A stretch of DNA of 64,000 nucleotides from Salibaculum sp035270045 (lineage in GTDB: Bacteria > Pseudomonadota > Alphaproteobacteria > Rhodobacterales > Rhodobacteraceae). Below the pieces are notes generated by a model. It saw only the letters and a program-made list of their open reading frames with translations. It searched no databases and was not told the DNA's origin. The DNA is taken from the NCBI RefSeq assembly GCF_035270045.1, contig NZ_DATFIP010000004.1:45288-109287 (forward strand), read 5' to 3'. Both the position numbers and the translations under genes were made by a program. Positions within the stretch are counted from its first letter, which is position 1. Every line of letters begins with the position of its first letter. Of this stretch, positions 38,970 through 47,260 are shown piece after piece.

Positions 38970-41279
38970 ATGACCCGTTTCACCGCGCCGATCGCTGAAC
39001 AGATCTGGGATATGAAATACCGCCTGAAAGAGGCCGATGGCGCCCCCGTCGACGCCACGGTCGAGGACAGTTGGGACCGGGTCGCGCACGCCCTCGCCGC
39101 TGTCGAGGATGACCCGGCAGAGTGGGAGCCGAAATTCCGTGCCGCCCTCGATGATTTCCGGTTCCTGCCCGCCGGGCGCATAACCTCGGGGGCCGGGACG
39201 GACCGGAGCGTGACGTTGTTCAACTGTTTCGTCATGGGCACGATCCCGGACACCATGGCGGGCATCTTCGACAGCCTGAAGGAGGCCGCGCTGACCATGC
39301 AGCAGGGCGGCGGGATCGGCTATGACTTCAGCACGATCCGCCCGCGCGGCGCCCTCGTCAAGGGCGTGGCGGCGGATGCATCGGGGCCCTTGTCCTTCAT
39401 GGATGTCTGGGATGCGATGTGCCGCACCATCATGTCCGCGGGCAGCCGCCGGGGCGCGATGATGGCGACCATGCGCTGTGACCACCCCGATATCGAGGAT
39501 TTCATCACCGCCAAGTCCGACGCCGCTCGGCTGCGCATGTTCAACATGTCCGTCCTGGTGAGCGATGCCTTCATGGAGGCGGTCAAGGCCGGCCACGCCT
39601 GGGACCTGCTCTGGGATGGTGCCGTGGTGCGCACGGTCAAGGCGCGCGATCTCTGGGACAGGATCATGCAGTCGACCTATGACCAGGCCGAGCCTGGCGT
39701 GATCTTCATCGACCGCATCAACCAGATGAACAACCTGAATTATTGCGAGACCATCGCGGCCACGAACCCCTGCGGTGAACAGCCCCTGCCGCCCTATGGC
39801 GCCTGCCTGCTGGGCTCGATCAACCTGGCGCGGCTGGTGAACAGTGCTTTCGAGGAAGATGCCGGGATCGACGAGACCGAGCTTGACGACCTGGTTGCCA
39901 CCTCTGTGCGCATGATGGACAACGTCGTCGACGCCAGCCGTTTCCCGCTTGAGGCCCAGGCGCGGGAGGCCGAGGCCAAGCGCCGGATCGGTCTCGGTGT
40001 CACGGGGCTGGCCGATGCGCTGCTGATGTGCGGTATGCGTTATGGTTCAGAGGAGGCGGCGCGTCAGACCGAACGCTGGTTGCACGCGATTGCGCGCGCC
40101 GCCTACCGGGCGTCGGTGCAATTGGCCAGGGAAAAGGGCCCCTTCCCGTTGTTCGATGCCCAAGGGTATCTTGCCAGCGGCGCGATGCAGCAGATGGACG
40201 CGGACGTGCGCGCCGAAATTGCCGAACACGGTATCCGCAATGCGCTGCTGACCTCGGTCGCGCCCACGGGGACGATCAGCCTCTACGCTGGCAATGTCTC
40301 TTCGGGGATCGAACCGGTCTTCGCCTACAGCTACACGCGAAAGGTGCTGCAAAAGGATGGCAGCCGGACCGAGGAAGAGGTGGTGGATTACGCGGTGCAG
40401 ATGTATCGCGAGAAGTTCGGCGAGAAGGCCGATCTGCCCGATCATTTCGTCAACGCCCAGACGCTGGCGCCGATAGACCATGTACGCATGCAGGCGGCGG
40501 CGCAGAAATGGGTGGACAGTTCCATCTCCAAGACGATCAACGTCCCCGAGGATATTTCCTTCGATGATTTCAAGGACGTTTACATGCAGGCTTGGGATAC
40601 GGGCTGCAAGGGCTGCACAACCTACCGGCCCAACGACGTGACGGGCAGCGTCCTTTCCGTGGGATCGTCGACCGGGGGAACCAAGGCAGAGGACGCCCCG
40701 GCCGACTCCCCGACCGAGACGCGGCCCGAGGTGCTGGACGATGCCAACGCGGGCGATGTGATCTACATGACCGAACCGTTGGACCGGCCCACCGAGCTTG
40801 AGGGCGCGACCTACAAGCTGAAATGGCCTGACAGCGAACATGCCATCTACATCACCATCAACGACATCGTGCATGGCGGCCAGCGGCGGCCCTTCGAGGT
40901 CTTCATCAATTCCAAGAACATGGAGCATTTCGCCTGGACCGTCGCGCTCACCCGGATGATCTCGGCGGTGTTCCGGCGCGGGGGAGACGTGTCCTTCGTC
41001 GTCGAGGAGTTGAAGGCCGTCTTCGATCCGCGCGGCGGCGCCTGGATGCGCGGCCGTTACGTGCCCTCGATCCTCGCGGCCATCGGGGGTGTGATCGAGA
41101 CGCATATGATCTCGATCGGCTTCCTGGCGGGCGAGGGGCTGGGCCTGAAGGCGGACCCTCAGGCCGATGTTGTCAACATGAAGCCCAAGAGGGCCTGTTC
41201 GTCCTGCGGCAGCTACGACATGAGAATGATCGAGGGTTGCATGACCTGCGCCGCCTGCGGTTATTCCAAGTGCGGGTAG
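38970..41279 (+). CDS. nrdJ: Adenosylcobalamin-dependent (class II) ribonucleotide reductase
   Basis: A 769-residue enzyme that reduces ribonucleotides to deoxyribonucleotides, oxygen-independently, with vitamin B12. Signatures: FLPAGRITSGAGT, LFNCFVMGTIPDTMAGIF with the active-site-type cysteine, MQQGGGIGYDFSTIRP, the loop cysteine in ATNPCGEQPLPPYGACLLGSINL, and SVAPTGTISLYAGNVSSGIEPVF. The C-terminus has ACSSCGSYDMRMIEGCMTCAACG, a zinc-type cluster of cysteines that may relay reducing power. The ATG at 38970 follows a strong GGAGGG. The upstream gap is too short for a cobalamin riboswitch, and none is seen. Confidence 0.95.
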   Translation: MTRFTAPIAEQIWDMKYRLKEADGAPVDATVEDSWDRVAHALAAVEDDPAEWEPKFRAALDDFRFLPAGRITSGAGTDRSVTLFNCFVMGTIPDTMAGIFDSLKEAALTMQQGGGIGYDFSTIRPRGALVKGVAADASGPLSFMDVWDAMCRTIMSAGSRRGAMMATMRCDHPDIEDFITAKSDAARLRMFNMSVLVSDAFMEAVKAGHAWDLLWDGAVVRTVKARDLWDRIMQSTYDQAEPGVIFIDRINQMNNLNYCETIAATNPCGEQPLPPYGACLLGSINLARLVNSAFEEDAGIDETELDDLVATSVRMMDNVVDASRFPLEAQAREAEAKRRIGLGVTGLADALLMCGMRYGSEEAARQTERWLHAIARAAYRASVQLAREKGPFPLFDAQGYLASGAMQQMDADVRAEIAEHGIRNALLTSVAPTGTISLYAGNVSSGIEPVFAYSYTRKVLQKDGSRTEEEVVDYAVQMYREKFGEKADLPDHFVNAQTLAPIDHVRMQAAAQKWVDSSISKTINVPEDISFDDFKDVYMQAWDTGCKGCTTYRPNDVTGSVLSVGSSTGGTKAEDAPADSPTETRPEVLDDANAGDVIYMTEPLDRPTELEGATYKLKWPDSEHAIYITINDIVHGGQRRPFEVFINSKNMEHFAWTVALTRMISAVFRRGGDVSFVVEELKAVFDPRGGAWMRGRYVPSILAAIGGVIETHMISIGFLAGEGLGLKADPQADVVNMKPKRACSSCGSYDMRMIEGCMTCAACGYSKCG

Positions 41280-41280
41280 G

Positions 41281-41324
41281 TGTCATTGCGGGCGTATTTT
41301 TGTCGTTGCGGGCATAGTTATGCC
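41281..41324. repeat. Imperfect 20-bp tandem repeat and small palindrome
   Basis: TGTCATTGCGGGCGTA at 41281 recurs as TGTCGTTGCGGGCATA at 41301, giving a 20-bp period. The second copy runs into GGCATAGTTATGCC (41311-41324), a 6-2-6 inverted repeat. Just two bases separate it from the nrdJ stop. A regulatory or termination role is possible but untested. Confidence 0.4.
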
Positions 41325-41459
41325 AAATCGGCCGATTTTACTGCCACGCGTCGGCGAGAGTTTTGCCAGAGCCTTTAATGCTCTGTGAAGCTTAGACTTT
41401 TTAGAAGCAGATTTTGGCCTCTGAAATCTGGCCCTTCAGACTAAGATTGTGCGCCAACA

Positions 41460-41520
41460 CCGGCACGTGTGCCCGGCGCGGCCCTCTTGATGAGGCCGCG
41501 CCGGGCAACCCCCGTGCCGG
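41460..41520. other. Large two-tier stem-loop
   Basis: A perfect 13-bp inner stem (GCCCGGCGCGGCC at 41471-41483 with GGCCGCGCCGGGC at 41494-41506, 10-base loop) is enclosed by a 7-bp outer stem (CCGGCAC at 41460-41466 with GTGCCGG at 41514-41520). There is no T-run on either side, so it is not a standard terminator. It could be part of an RNA or a transcription block. Confidence 0.55.
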
Positions 41521-41623
41521 CGGTAACGCGGACGCCGGAACCGAAAACATCTGACCGGAGCAGGGATCTTCTGACGCGGCCCATGGCGGGCCCGCGCATT
41601 CCACCAGGAAAAGTGATGATCCC

Positions 41624-41935
41624 ATGAAACACATTCCCGATATCCGTGCCCTGCTCCGGCACATGAACAAGGCCAGCGATTTCATGCGCTGGCTGCGCGT
41701 GGAGGGTAACAGCCTTGTCGCCGCGGCCGAGCGTCTGGGCGGGCGCAAATGGGCCACCAGAGCCAGCGCCATCGTAGAGGCAGCGAAAGCTGGCAACGAT
41801 CTGGCTGCCCGCTGTGGCGAGCTTCATGCGCTCACCGATGCGGTGCGGAAAGACCTTGTCCGACTACTGCAGGTCGATGACGAGGATTGCCTGACCGCCG
41901 ACCCAAGCCCCGCGTCTCGGCGATCGCGCTTGTAG
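41624..41935 (+). CDS. Hypothetical 103-residue protein
   Basis: An unrecognised small protein, largely helical (LLRHMNKASDFMRWLRVEGN, then SAIVEAAKAGNDLAARCGEL), with no signal or membrane segment. The start ATG follows AGGAAAAG with an 11-base spacing. It stands alone in a gene-poor stretch, so it may be real or a remnant. Composition is similar to that of neighbouring genes. Confidence 0.45.
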   Translation: MKHIPDIRALLRHMNKASDFMRWLRVEGNSLVAAAERLGGRKWATRASAIVEAAKAGNDLAARCGELHALTDAVRKDLVRLLQVDDEDCLTADPSPASRRSRL

Positions 41936-42205
41936 CTGTCATCGGCTGTTGGTCATTGACCCTTGGCCCAGGACTGGCATTCGCGCCGCGAGAGAAGCAC
42001 TTCCTGTCAGGGCGGCAAGGCGCCTGATTGCTGCGGGGCTTCGCGCGACGGTATTCCTCCGGGCCTAATCGGATACCGCCAGCGTGATCGGAAACACGCC
42101 CCTTGTCGTCATCGTGGTGCTGGGCAGATGGGGGATGCCCCCTGCGCCACGGGCCGCTGCGCTGATCTCGGGGCGCCACGCGACCCCTCGGACGCGGCGG
42201 CGCCG

Positions 42206-42451
42206 GTCAGGATGAACGCGCACCCCACGGGCGGGACCATTGCGGGGCGTGACCCGGCCACCAACGTCGTGGACGCGGACCTGAAGGTGCACGGCCTGGC
42301 CAATCTGCATGTCTGCGGCGGCTCGGTGATCCCGCGGGGTGGGACGGCGATAGTGACAACGGTGATCGTGCAACTTGCGCTGCGGCAGGTCGATATCGAC
42401 GCGGTGGCGACCTTCATCGACCCGGTGCTTTCCCGGGGCCGGATTTCATAG
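42206..42451 (+). pseudogene. C-terminal remnant of a GMC-family oxidoreductase
   Basis: From 42212 the frame reads NAHPTGGTIAGRDPATNVVD, then LHVCGGSVIPRGGTAIVTTV, which is the conserved C-terminal end of GMC flavin oxidoreductases (glucose/choline dehydrogenase type), followed by a natural stop at 42451. Nothing upstream of about 42206 in any frame resembles the FAD domain, so about 400 or more residues are missing. The remaining ~80 codons appear undamaged, which suggests a deletion rather than slow decay. Confidence 0.75.
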
Positions 42452-42512
42452 CAAGAATTTGACATGTGAATGGTCCGGCAGCATTGTCACCTTGGGGAAA
42501 GGGAGAAGTGTT

Positions 42513-43691
42513 GTGTTTAGGCGATCTGCCAGCGTTCGCATCGGTTTGTCGGGCACGGGGTTCATCGCGTCCGGCTTGGTGCGGGTATTGTCCGCGCAGC
42601 CTGAACGCTATCGGATCACGGGCGTTCTGACGGATCGCCCCGCCGCCGAGGTGACGCCCTGCTTTCCCGATCTGCCGATCTGCCAAGATCCCGAACAGTT
42701 GCTGGACGATTGCGACGTCGTGATAGAGTGCTCGGGCACCGTCGGGCGGGCGGCCCGGTTGGCACGCGCCGCCGTGGCGCGCCCGGTCCCTGTGCTTACC
42801 CTCAATGCCGAGTTCCAGGTCACTCTCGGCGCGGCCTTCGCGGAGTACGGCACGGTGGTCGAGTCCCAGGGCGATCAGCCCGGCAGCCTGGCCGCCCTGC
42901 ATCGCGAGGCCCTGCTGATGGGGTTCGAGCCGCTTGTCTACGGATCGCAAAAGGGGTTCCTCGACCCCGATCCCGACCCCGCCGAGATGCGCCGTTGGGC
43001 TGCTCGGCAGGGTATCTCGCTGGCCGCGACCGTGGCTTTCACCGACGGCACCAAGGTCCAGATCGAGCAAGCGTTGGTGGCCAACGGGCTGGGCGCGGAA
43101 ATCTTGTGTTCCGGGCTGGCCGGTCCGACGTCAGAGTCCCTGATCGACGGGGCCGAGCGCTTGGCACGGATGGCCGAGGCCCGTCCGGCCGGGGGCGCCC
43201 CGATCTCGGACTACGTGTTGCAGCCGGGCGGGCGTGGGTCGGTCTTCGTGGTTGCGCGGCACCCGTCGGACCCGGGCCACCTGGCCTATTACAAGATGGG
43301 CACGGGCCCCTATCACATGCTCGAACGCCCCTATCATCTGGGGCACTACGAAGTGCCCGTGTCGCTGGACCAGCTTCTGTCGGGGCAGCGGGGGCTTCTG
43401 ACGGCGGGCACGGAACAGACCCAGTCGGTGGGGGCGGTTGCCAAGCGCGACCTTCCGTCCGGATATCGGGTGGCACGGGCCATTGGCAGTTTCGATTTTC
43501 GCGGCACGGCCCTGCGTTTCGCCGAGATGCCCGATCACATGCCCATCGGCCTGATGGAGGCCTGCGTGCTGCGCCGTCCGGTGACGCGCGGCCAGGTGCT
43601 GACCTGGGACGACGTGGAACTGACCGATGGACTGGCGGCGGAACTGGCGGCACAAGTCTACCCGGCGCCATCCTCTGTCTCGGTGATGTAG
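42513..43691 (+). CDS. NAD(P)-binding, SAF-domain protein (COG4091, predicted homoserine dehydrogenase-like)
   Basis: A 392-residue protein. The N-terminal Rossmann fold begins RIGLSGTGFIASGLVRVL, with DVVIECSGTVGRAARLA; the centre resembles homoserine dehydrogenase; the C-terminal ~70 residues form a SAF domain (GAVAKRDLPSGYRVARAIGS, then GQVLTWDDVEL). The reaction is unknown; relatives occur in sugar and polysaccharide loci. The GTG at 42513 is chosen since GGGAG lies upstream and the Rossmann strand begins soon after; the frame is open further upstream over the GMC remnant. It ends just before a decayed stretch. Confidence 0.78.
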   Translation: MFRRSASVRIGLSGTGFIASGLVRVLSAQPERYRITGVLTDRPAAEVTPCFPDLPICQDPEQLLDDCDVVIECSGTVGRAARLARAAVARPVPVLTLNAEFQVTLGAAFAEYGTVVESQGDQPGSLAALHREALLMGFEPLVYGSQKGFLDPDPDPAEMRRWAARQGISLAATVAFTDGTKVQIEQALVANGLGAEILCSGLAGPTSESLIDGAERLARMAEARPAGGAPISDYVLQPGGRGSVFVVARHPSDPGHLAYYKMGTGPYHMLERPYHLGHYEVPVSLDQLLSGQRGLLTAGTEQTQSVGAVAKRDLPSGYRVARAIGSFDFRGTALRFAEMPDHMPIGLMEACVLRRPVTRGQVLTWDDVELTDGLAAELAAQVYPAPSSVSVM

Positions 43692-43857
43692 ACGAATGTC
43701 GGGTGCCGGTGCCTGGGCTCGGACCTGTCCCACGGGATGTCGGGGCGCTTGCGTTTCATCAATTCAGGGTCGGGCAGGCGAAAGCGCTCGCGCGTCGTCC
43801 GGCGGCGGTACGGGCCCGTGGTCGCCTGGAACGGCGCCTCGTGCCGGGGCCGCGCGC

Positions 43858-43980
43858 CGCCCGGTCTTCACCGGATACGCCGATTGCGCGCGCGTCATGA
43901 ACGGCTGGGTCGGAGCCGACCCCGCAGATCTGCCGGTGGTCTTTCCCGGTTGGGACATCACGCCGCGTCACGGCGCGGCA
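43858..43980 (+). pseudogene. Possible remnant of a WbsX-like (GH99-type) glycan enzyme
   Basis: One frame reads RRPVFTGYADCARVMNGWV, then DLPVVFPGWDITPRHGAATG. The PxVFPGWDNTPRR-type core is characteristic of WbsX-like proteins of O-antigen clusters. The conserved residues are embedded in a 320-bp stretch (43692-44000) with no intact gene. Only about 40 codons match by eye, so this is tentative. No start or full domain remains. Confidence 0.4.
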
Positions 43981-44000
43981 ACGGGTGCCAAATGCCGATG

Positions 44001-44945
44001 CTATTCTACTAAGGGCTGAAGTATCGTATCCAGTTGCCGTGCTATACTCTCAGGTGACAGCTGTGCAGCCAAAGAGTTCATTATATTGCGGGCTTTTAAC
44101 CACTCCGGGCTATCTGTGCCATGTATCGCAGACTCAAGTACATTGTATATGTCTATATCATCGTTGGCGTCTACGAAATAAGGGTAATCTGTACCAAGAA
44201 GATCAACTGCGTCATAAGCATCGCGATTGATGATGATATTGGCTCCACAAGCGGCAGCATTCGCTGCTTTGGTGAGTGGCTTGAAAATTGTTTTTCCAAT
44301 ATCGACGCAGGGCTTTCTCACGCAGTAATGAAGCCTGTATTTTGAAAGCCTATTCAATGTGTCAGTGGTAGGCTCAGCCGTTCCATCAATCGAATATATC
44401 TTATTATTGATCGCTTCCGGGATGTAAGTATTTTTGGATGCGCCCCAGTAGGCAGTGCGCACCGGACCTGTGGTTGGCGCACACCTCGGCAACCGACAAT
44501 CATAACCATGAGGAAGGAAAGCTACAGAGCCCGAGTTCGAGAGCCTCTGTGTGCGCTCCATGTATTGATACTGTGCTTTGCTTGCGCAAACATGAATACC
44601 AGCTCCCCGCATCGAGACTGACTCCAAGTCCGCGTCAAGGTAATCGAATAAAACGCCCTTGGCGCGCCACCTCAACACTTCGATAGAAACTGGATGAAGC
44701 CTTTCCATGCACTGTTTGGTGACAAAATAAATTGCATCGCGTGGGCATGTCGCCATCCATGCCAACTGATGACCTGTCGTGAAAGCTCGTTTTGGGTGAC
44801 GTTTGCCAGACAAGGGCATTCGCAAAGCCTTGCATTCAAATTTATCCCCAAGGTAACGACGCGAGATATCGCATAGCTGATTGCCCCGCAGCAGAGTGCT
44901 GCTCCAGGCATTGGCATTTGACGGGACCAAAAATATCAACTGCAT
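44001..44945 (-). CDS. Glycosyltransferase-like protein, AT-rich, probably acquired
   Basis: A 314-residue protein with a GT-B-like layout: N-terminal LIFLVPSNANAWSSTLLRGN, middle GVLFDYLDADLESVSMRG followed by IHVCASKAQYQYME, and C-terminal FKPLTKAANAAACGANIIIN then LLGTDYPYF, resembling the donor-binding half of family 4-type enzymes. I do not recognise an exact family. The gene is visibly AT-richer than anything else in the window and uses AT-ending codons freely, so recent transfer is likely. The ATG at 44945 lacks a clear ribosome binding site; a TTG at 44954 is an alternative start. Confidence 0.65.
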   Translation of the reverse strand: MQLIFLVPSNANAWSSTLLRGNQLCDISRRYLGDKFECKALRMPLSGKRHPKRAFTTGHQLAWMATCPRDAIYFVTKQCMERLHPVSIEVLRWRAKGVLFDYLDADLESVSMRGAGIHVCASKAQYQYMERTQRLSNSGSVAFLPHGYDCRLPRCAPTTGPVRTAYWGASKNTYIPEAINNKIYSIDGTAEPTTDTLNRLSKYRLHYCVRKPCVDIGKTIFKPLTKAANAAACGANIIINRDAYDAVDLLGTDYPYFVDANDDIDIYNVLESAIHGTDSPEWLKARNIMNSLAAQLSPESIARQLDTILQPLVE

Positions 44946-45605
44946 GGTCGCCAATTAAAAATCCGATTCATTTTGCTTTTCTATCTACTGACATTCCTCA
45001 AACAAGATGCCAATTGGGGGAATATTTGCCTGAAACGGCGCGCGGATCAAGTGATTGTCGCCTACCGCTTCAACCTTCGTCGCGATTTCGCACGGATTGA
45101 TTGGGGCGCGCGGTGAATCCACGTCACTTCGGGCCGAGATTTTCTTTGTCGATGCGGCGGAGGGACGTCTGCGGTGGCCGATTCCAGTGGCGGGCCTGGT
45201 CACGGTCACGTGCATGACGGCGGGGCCGGCGGGCTTGGAACTATGCCAGTTGGATGGTGATGTGGCCCGGGTATGACACACGACACGGGCCTCGGAACGG
45301 TATCGCACCCTCGCGGTCTGATCGGCGACGGACGCGCCGCTGATCAGCGACATCGCCCGCGTTTTCCGCAGGGCAAAGGGCATCGAGAAGGTGGGGTTTT
45401 GCAACGGGACCGTCACCTGGACCTGAGCCCCCCGGCGCGGGCCGCGCCAAGCGCGTTCATACGGCGCACATGTTCCGGGCGTATTGCTTGAAAACCGGGC
45501 ATCTTGCCGCTGTGTCACCGCCGGAGCGGGGGTGCGGCGGCGGCTGCGGTGGTGGTCCGGGCGCGCCGCGATAGGGTCGGGCGGGACTGCCCAAAGGACC
45601 ATGCA
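44946..45605. other. 660-bp region without a recognisable gene
   Basis: The left ~100 bp share the AT-rich composition of the glycosyltransferase gene; the rest is GC-rich. A frame of 73 codons from a TTG at 45055 ends at 45276 and includes AEIFFVDAAEGRLRWPIPVA, which looks protein-like but matches no family I know. The ureD promoter should lie near the right end, where AAAGG precedes the start. Confidence 0.4.
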
Positions 45606-46424
45606 ATGACCCTCCAGACCGTCCCGGCAATGCCACAGGAGCGAAGCCGCGGCGCCGCCCACGTGGCGCTGCGCGCCGGGCCGCGGCGGGGCCGCCTTGA
45701 CCGGTTGCACCAGTCGGGCTCAGCCAAGGCTTTCGTGCATCCCGGCGAGATGGGCCCCGAGGTGGTATTTCTGAACACCTCGGGAGGGCTGACGGAGGGC
45801 GACCGGTTGACCTGTCGTCTTGACCTTGGCGCGGGCGTGCATGCGACCGGCACCACCCAGACCGCCGAACGCGCCTATCGCAGCCCCGGCGGGTCGGCGG
45901 CCGTCGAGGTGCGGCACAGGGTCGGCCCCGGGGGACATCTGGACTGGCTCCCGCAGGAGACGATCCTGTTCGATCGCAGCGACCTGCGGCGCGAGACCAG
46001 GATCGACCTGGCCGCGGATGCGACTTGCTTGATGCTGGAAATGCTGGTGCTGGGCCGTGCCGCCATGGGCGAGCGTCCGGCAGCTCTGCACTTGCGCGAT
46101 ACCCGCCGTGTCCTGCGCGACGGTCGGCCACTGCTGGTCGAGCCGCTGCATATCACCCCGGCGACGTTGCCCGCCGGTCCGGCCGTGCTGGAGGGTGCCC
46201 GCGCCATTGCCACGGTGGCACTGGTCGCCCCCGGCGCGCCGGACGCGCTGGCCCCCGTCCGCGCGGCGCTGGACGAGCCGGGCACGCGCGGCGGCGCCTC
46301 GGCCTTCGACGGCAAGCTGCTGATCCGGTTGATGGCCGTCGACGGCTGGCCCCTGCGCCGCCAGGTCGTGCGATTGCTTGAGGTTCTGCGGCCCGGCCCG
46401 CTGCCGCGCGTCTGGCAGACATGA
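45606..46424 (+). CDS. ureD: Urease accessory protein UreD
   Basis: A 272-residue chaperone that binds the urease apoprotein and, with UreF and UreG, guides nickel into the active site. Signatures: AFVHPGEMGPEVVFLNTSGGLTEGD, TTQTAERAYRSPGG, LDWLPQETILFDRSDLRRET and a C-terminal GKLLIRLMAVDGWPLRR. The ATG at 45606 follows AAAGG by 8 bases. It is the first gene of a rightward urease operon that ends with ureG. Confidence 0.94.
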   Translation: MTLQTVPAMPQERSRGAAHVALRAGPRRGRLDRLHQSGSAKAFVHPGEMGPEVVFLNTSGGLTEGDRLTCRLDLGAGVHATGTTQTAERAYRSPGGSAAVEVRHRVGPGGHLDWLPQETILFDRSDLRRETRIDLAADATCLMLEMLVLGRAAMGERPAALHLRDTRRVLRDGRPLLVEPLHITPATLPAGPAVLEGARAIATVALVAPGAPDALAPVRAALDEPGTRGGASAFDGKLLIRLMAVDGWPLRRQVVRLLEVLRPGPLPRVWQT

Positions 46425-46452
46425 TCCCCACCCGACAGAAAAGAGCCCCTCG

Positions 46453-46755
46453 ATGAACCTGACCCGACGCGAAAAGGACAAGCTGCTGATCTCGGTTGCC
46501 GCAATGGTGGCACGCGGGCGCAAGGCCCGCGGTGTCAAGCTCAACCACCCCGAGGCCATCGCGTTGATCTCGGATTTCGTGGTCGAGGGGGCACGCGAGG
46601 GCCGTAGCGTCGCCGACCTGATGGAGGCAGGCGCCCACGTGGTGGCCGCCGATGATTGCATGGCGGGCATTCCCGAGATGATCCCCTCGGTCAAGGTCGA
46701 GGCCACCTTTCCCGACGGCACAAAGCTGGTGACCGTTCACGACCCCATCCGCTGA
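46453..46755 (+). CDS. ureA: Urease subunit gamma
   Basis: A 100-residue structural subunit of urease, which hydrolyses urea to ammonia and carbamate. The sequence opens MNLTRREKDKLLISVAAMVA and has LNHPEAIALISDFVVEGAREG, MEAGAHVVAADDCMAGIPEM and FPDGTKLVTVHDPIR, all invariant in the family. The frame is open further upstream, but this ATG is the conserved one. Confidence 0.97.
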   Translation: MNLTRREKDKLLISVAAMVARGRKARGVKLNHPEAIALISDFVVEGAREGRSVADLMEAGAHVVAADDCMAGIPEMIPSVKVEATFPDGTKLVTVHDPIR

Positions 46756-46798
46756 TTTGCCAAGTTACCCGCAACCCCTCAGGACAAGGACCGATCCA

Positions 46799-46957
46799 AT
46801 GCGTTTTCTTCTGCCCCTTCTGCTGATGCTGCCGAGCCTCGCGCAGGCCCATACCGGCGCGCACATGCACCCGCATGGGATTGATGCGGTGTGGCTGATG
46901 CTGGTCGGACTGCTTGCACTGGCCGGGGGCTACGCCATCGGGCGGGGCCGCAAATGA
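46799..46957 (+). CDS. Small His-rich exported/membrane peptide within the urease operon
   Basis: A 52-residue protein with a clear signal peptide (MRFLLPLLLMLPSLAQA), a short histidine-rich segment (HTGAHMHPHG), one transmembrane helix (AVWLMLVGLLALAGGYAIG) and a basic tail (RGRK). The ribosome binding site AGGACAAGGA is strong. The last codons overlap the ureB ATG by four bases, so it is part of the operon. The histidines would lie on the periplasmic side and might bind nickel, but function is unknown. I know of no named urease subunit of this type. Confidence 0.75.
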   Translation: MRFLLPLLLMLPSLAQAHTGAHMHPHGIDAVWLMLVGLLALAGGYAIGRGRK

Positions 46958-47259
46958 TCCCCGGAGAGGTCTTTCCGGCGCAGGGCGAGATCACTCTGAA
47001 CGCGGGCGCCGATGTCACCGTGCTGGAAGTCGCCAACACCGGCGACCGACCGGTCCAGGTAGGCAGTCACTATCACTTTGCCGAGGCAAACTCCGGCCTG
47101 TCCTTCGATCGCACCGCCGCGCGGGGTCTGCGGCTTGACATTCCAGCGGGCACGGCGGTGCGCTTCGAGCCGGGCCAGACCCGCGAGGTGCGCCTTGTGC
47201 CCTACGGCGGGGCGCGGCGCGTCTTCGGCTTCAACCAGCAGGTCATGGGAGATATCTGA
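46954..47259 (+). CDS. ureB: Urease subunit beta
   Basis: A 101-residue structural subunit. It begins MIPGEVFPAQGEITLNAGAD and has NTGDRPVQVGSHYHFAEAN, LDIPAGTAVRFEPGQTREV and GFNQQVMGDI, all characteristic. The ATG at 46954 overlaps the TGA of the small peptide gene (ATGA). The stop is one base before the ureC ATG. Confidence 0.97.
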   Translation: MIPGEVFPAQGEITLNAGADVTVLEVANTGDRPVQVGSHYHFAEANSGLSFDRTAARGLRLDIPAGTAVRFEPGQTREVRLVPYGGARRVFGFNQQVMGDI

Positions 47260-47260
47260 T

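Larger units (their letters stand above)
41280..41623. other. 344-bp intergenic region with repeats and a strong hairpin
   Basis: No coding sequence is supported. The left part is AT-richer and holds an imperfect 20-bp tandem repeat. The middle contains a large GC-rich stem-loop. The right end has AGGAAAAG at 41606-41613, the only candidate ribosome binding site for the next gene. Confidence 0.5.

Noticed and set aside
44985..45710. A leftward 241-codon frame before ureD
   Set aside because: Runs into ureD, is rich in Ser/Pro/Arg without motifs, and lacks a ribosome binding site.
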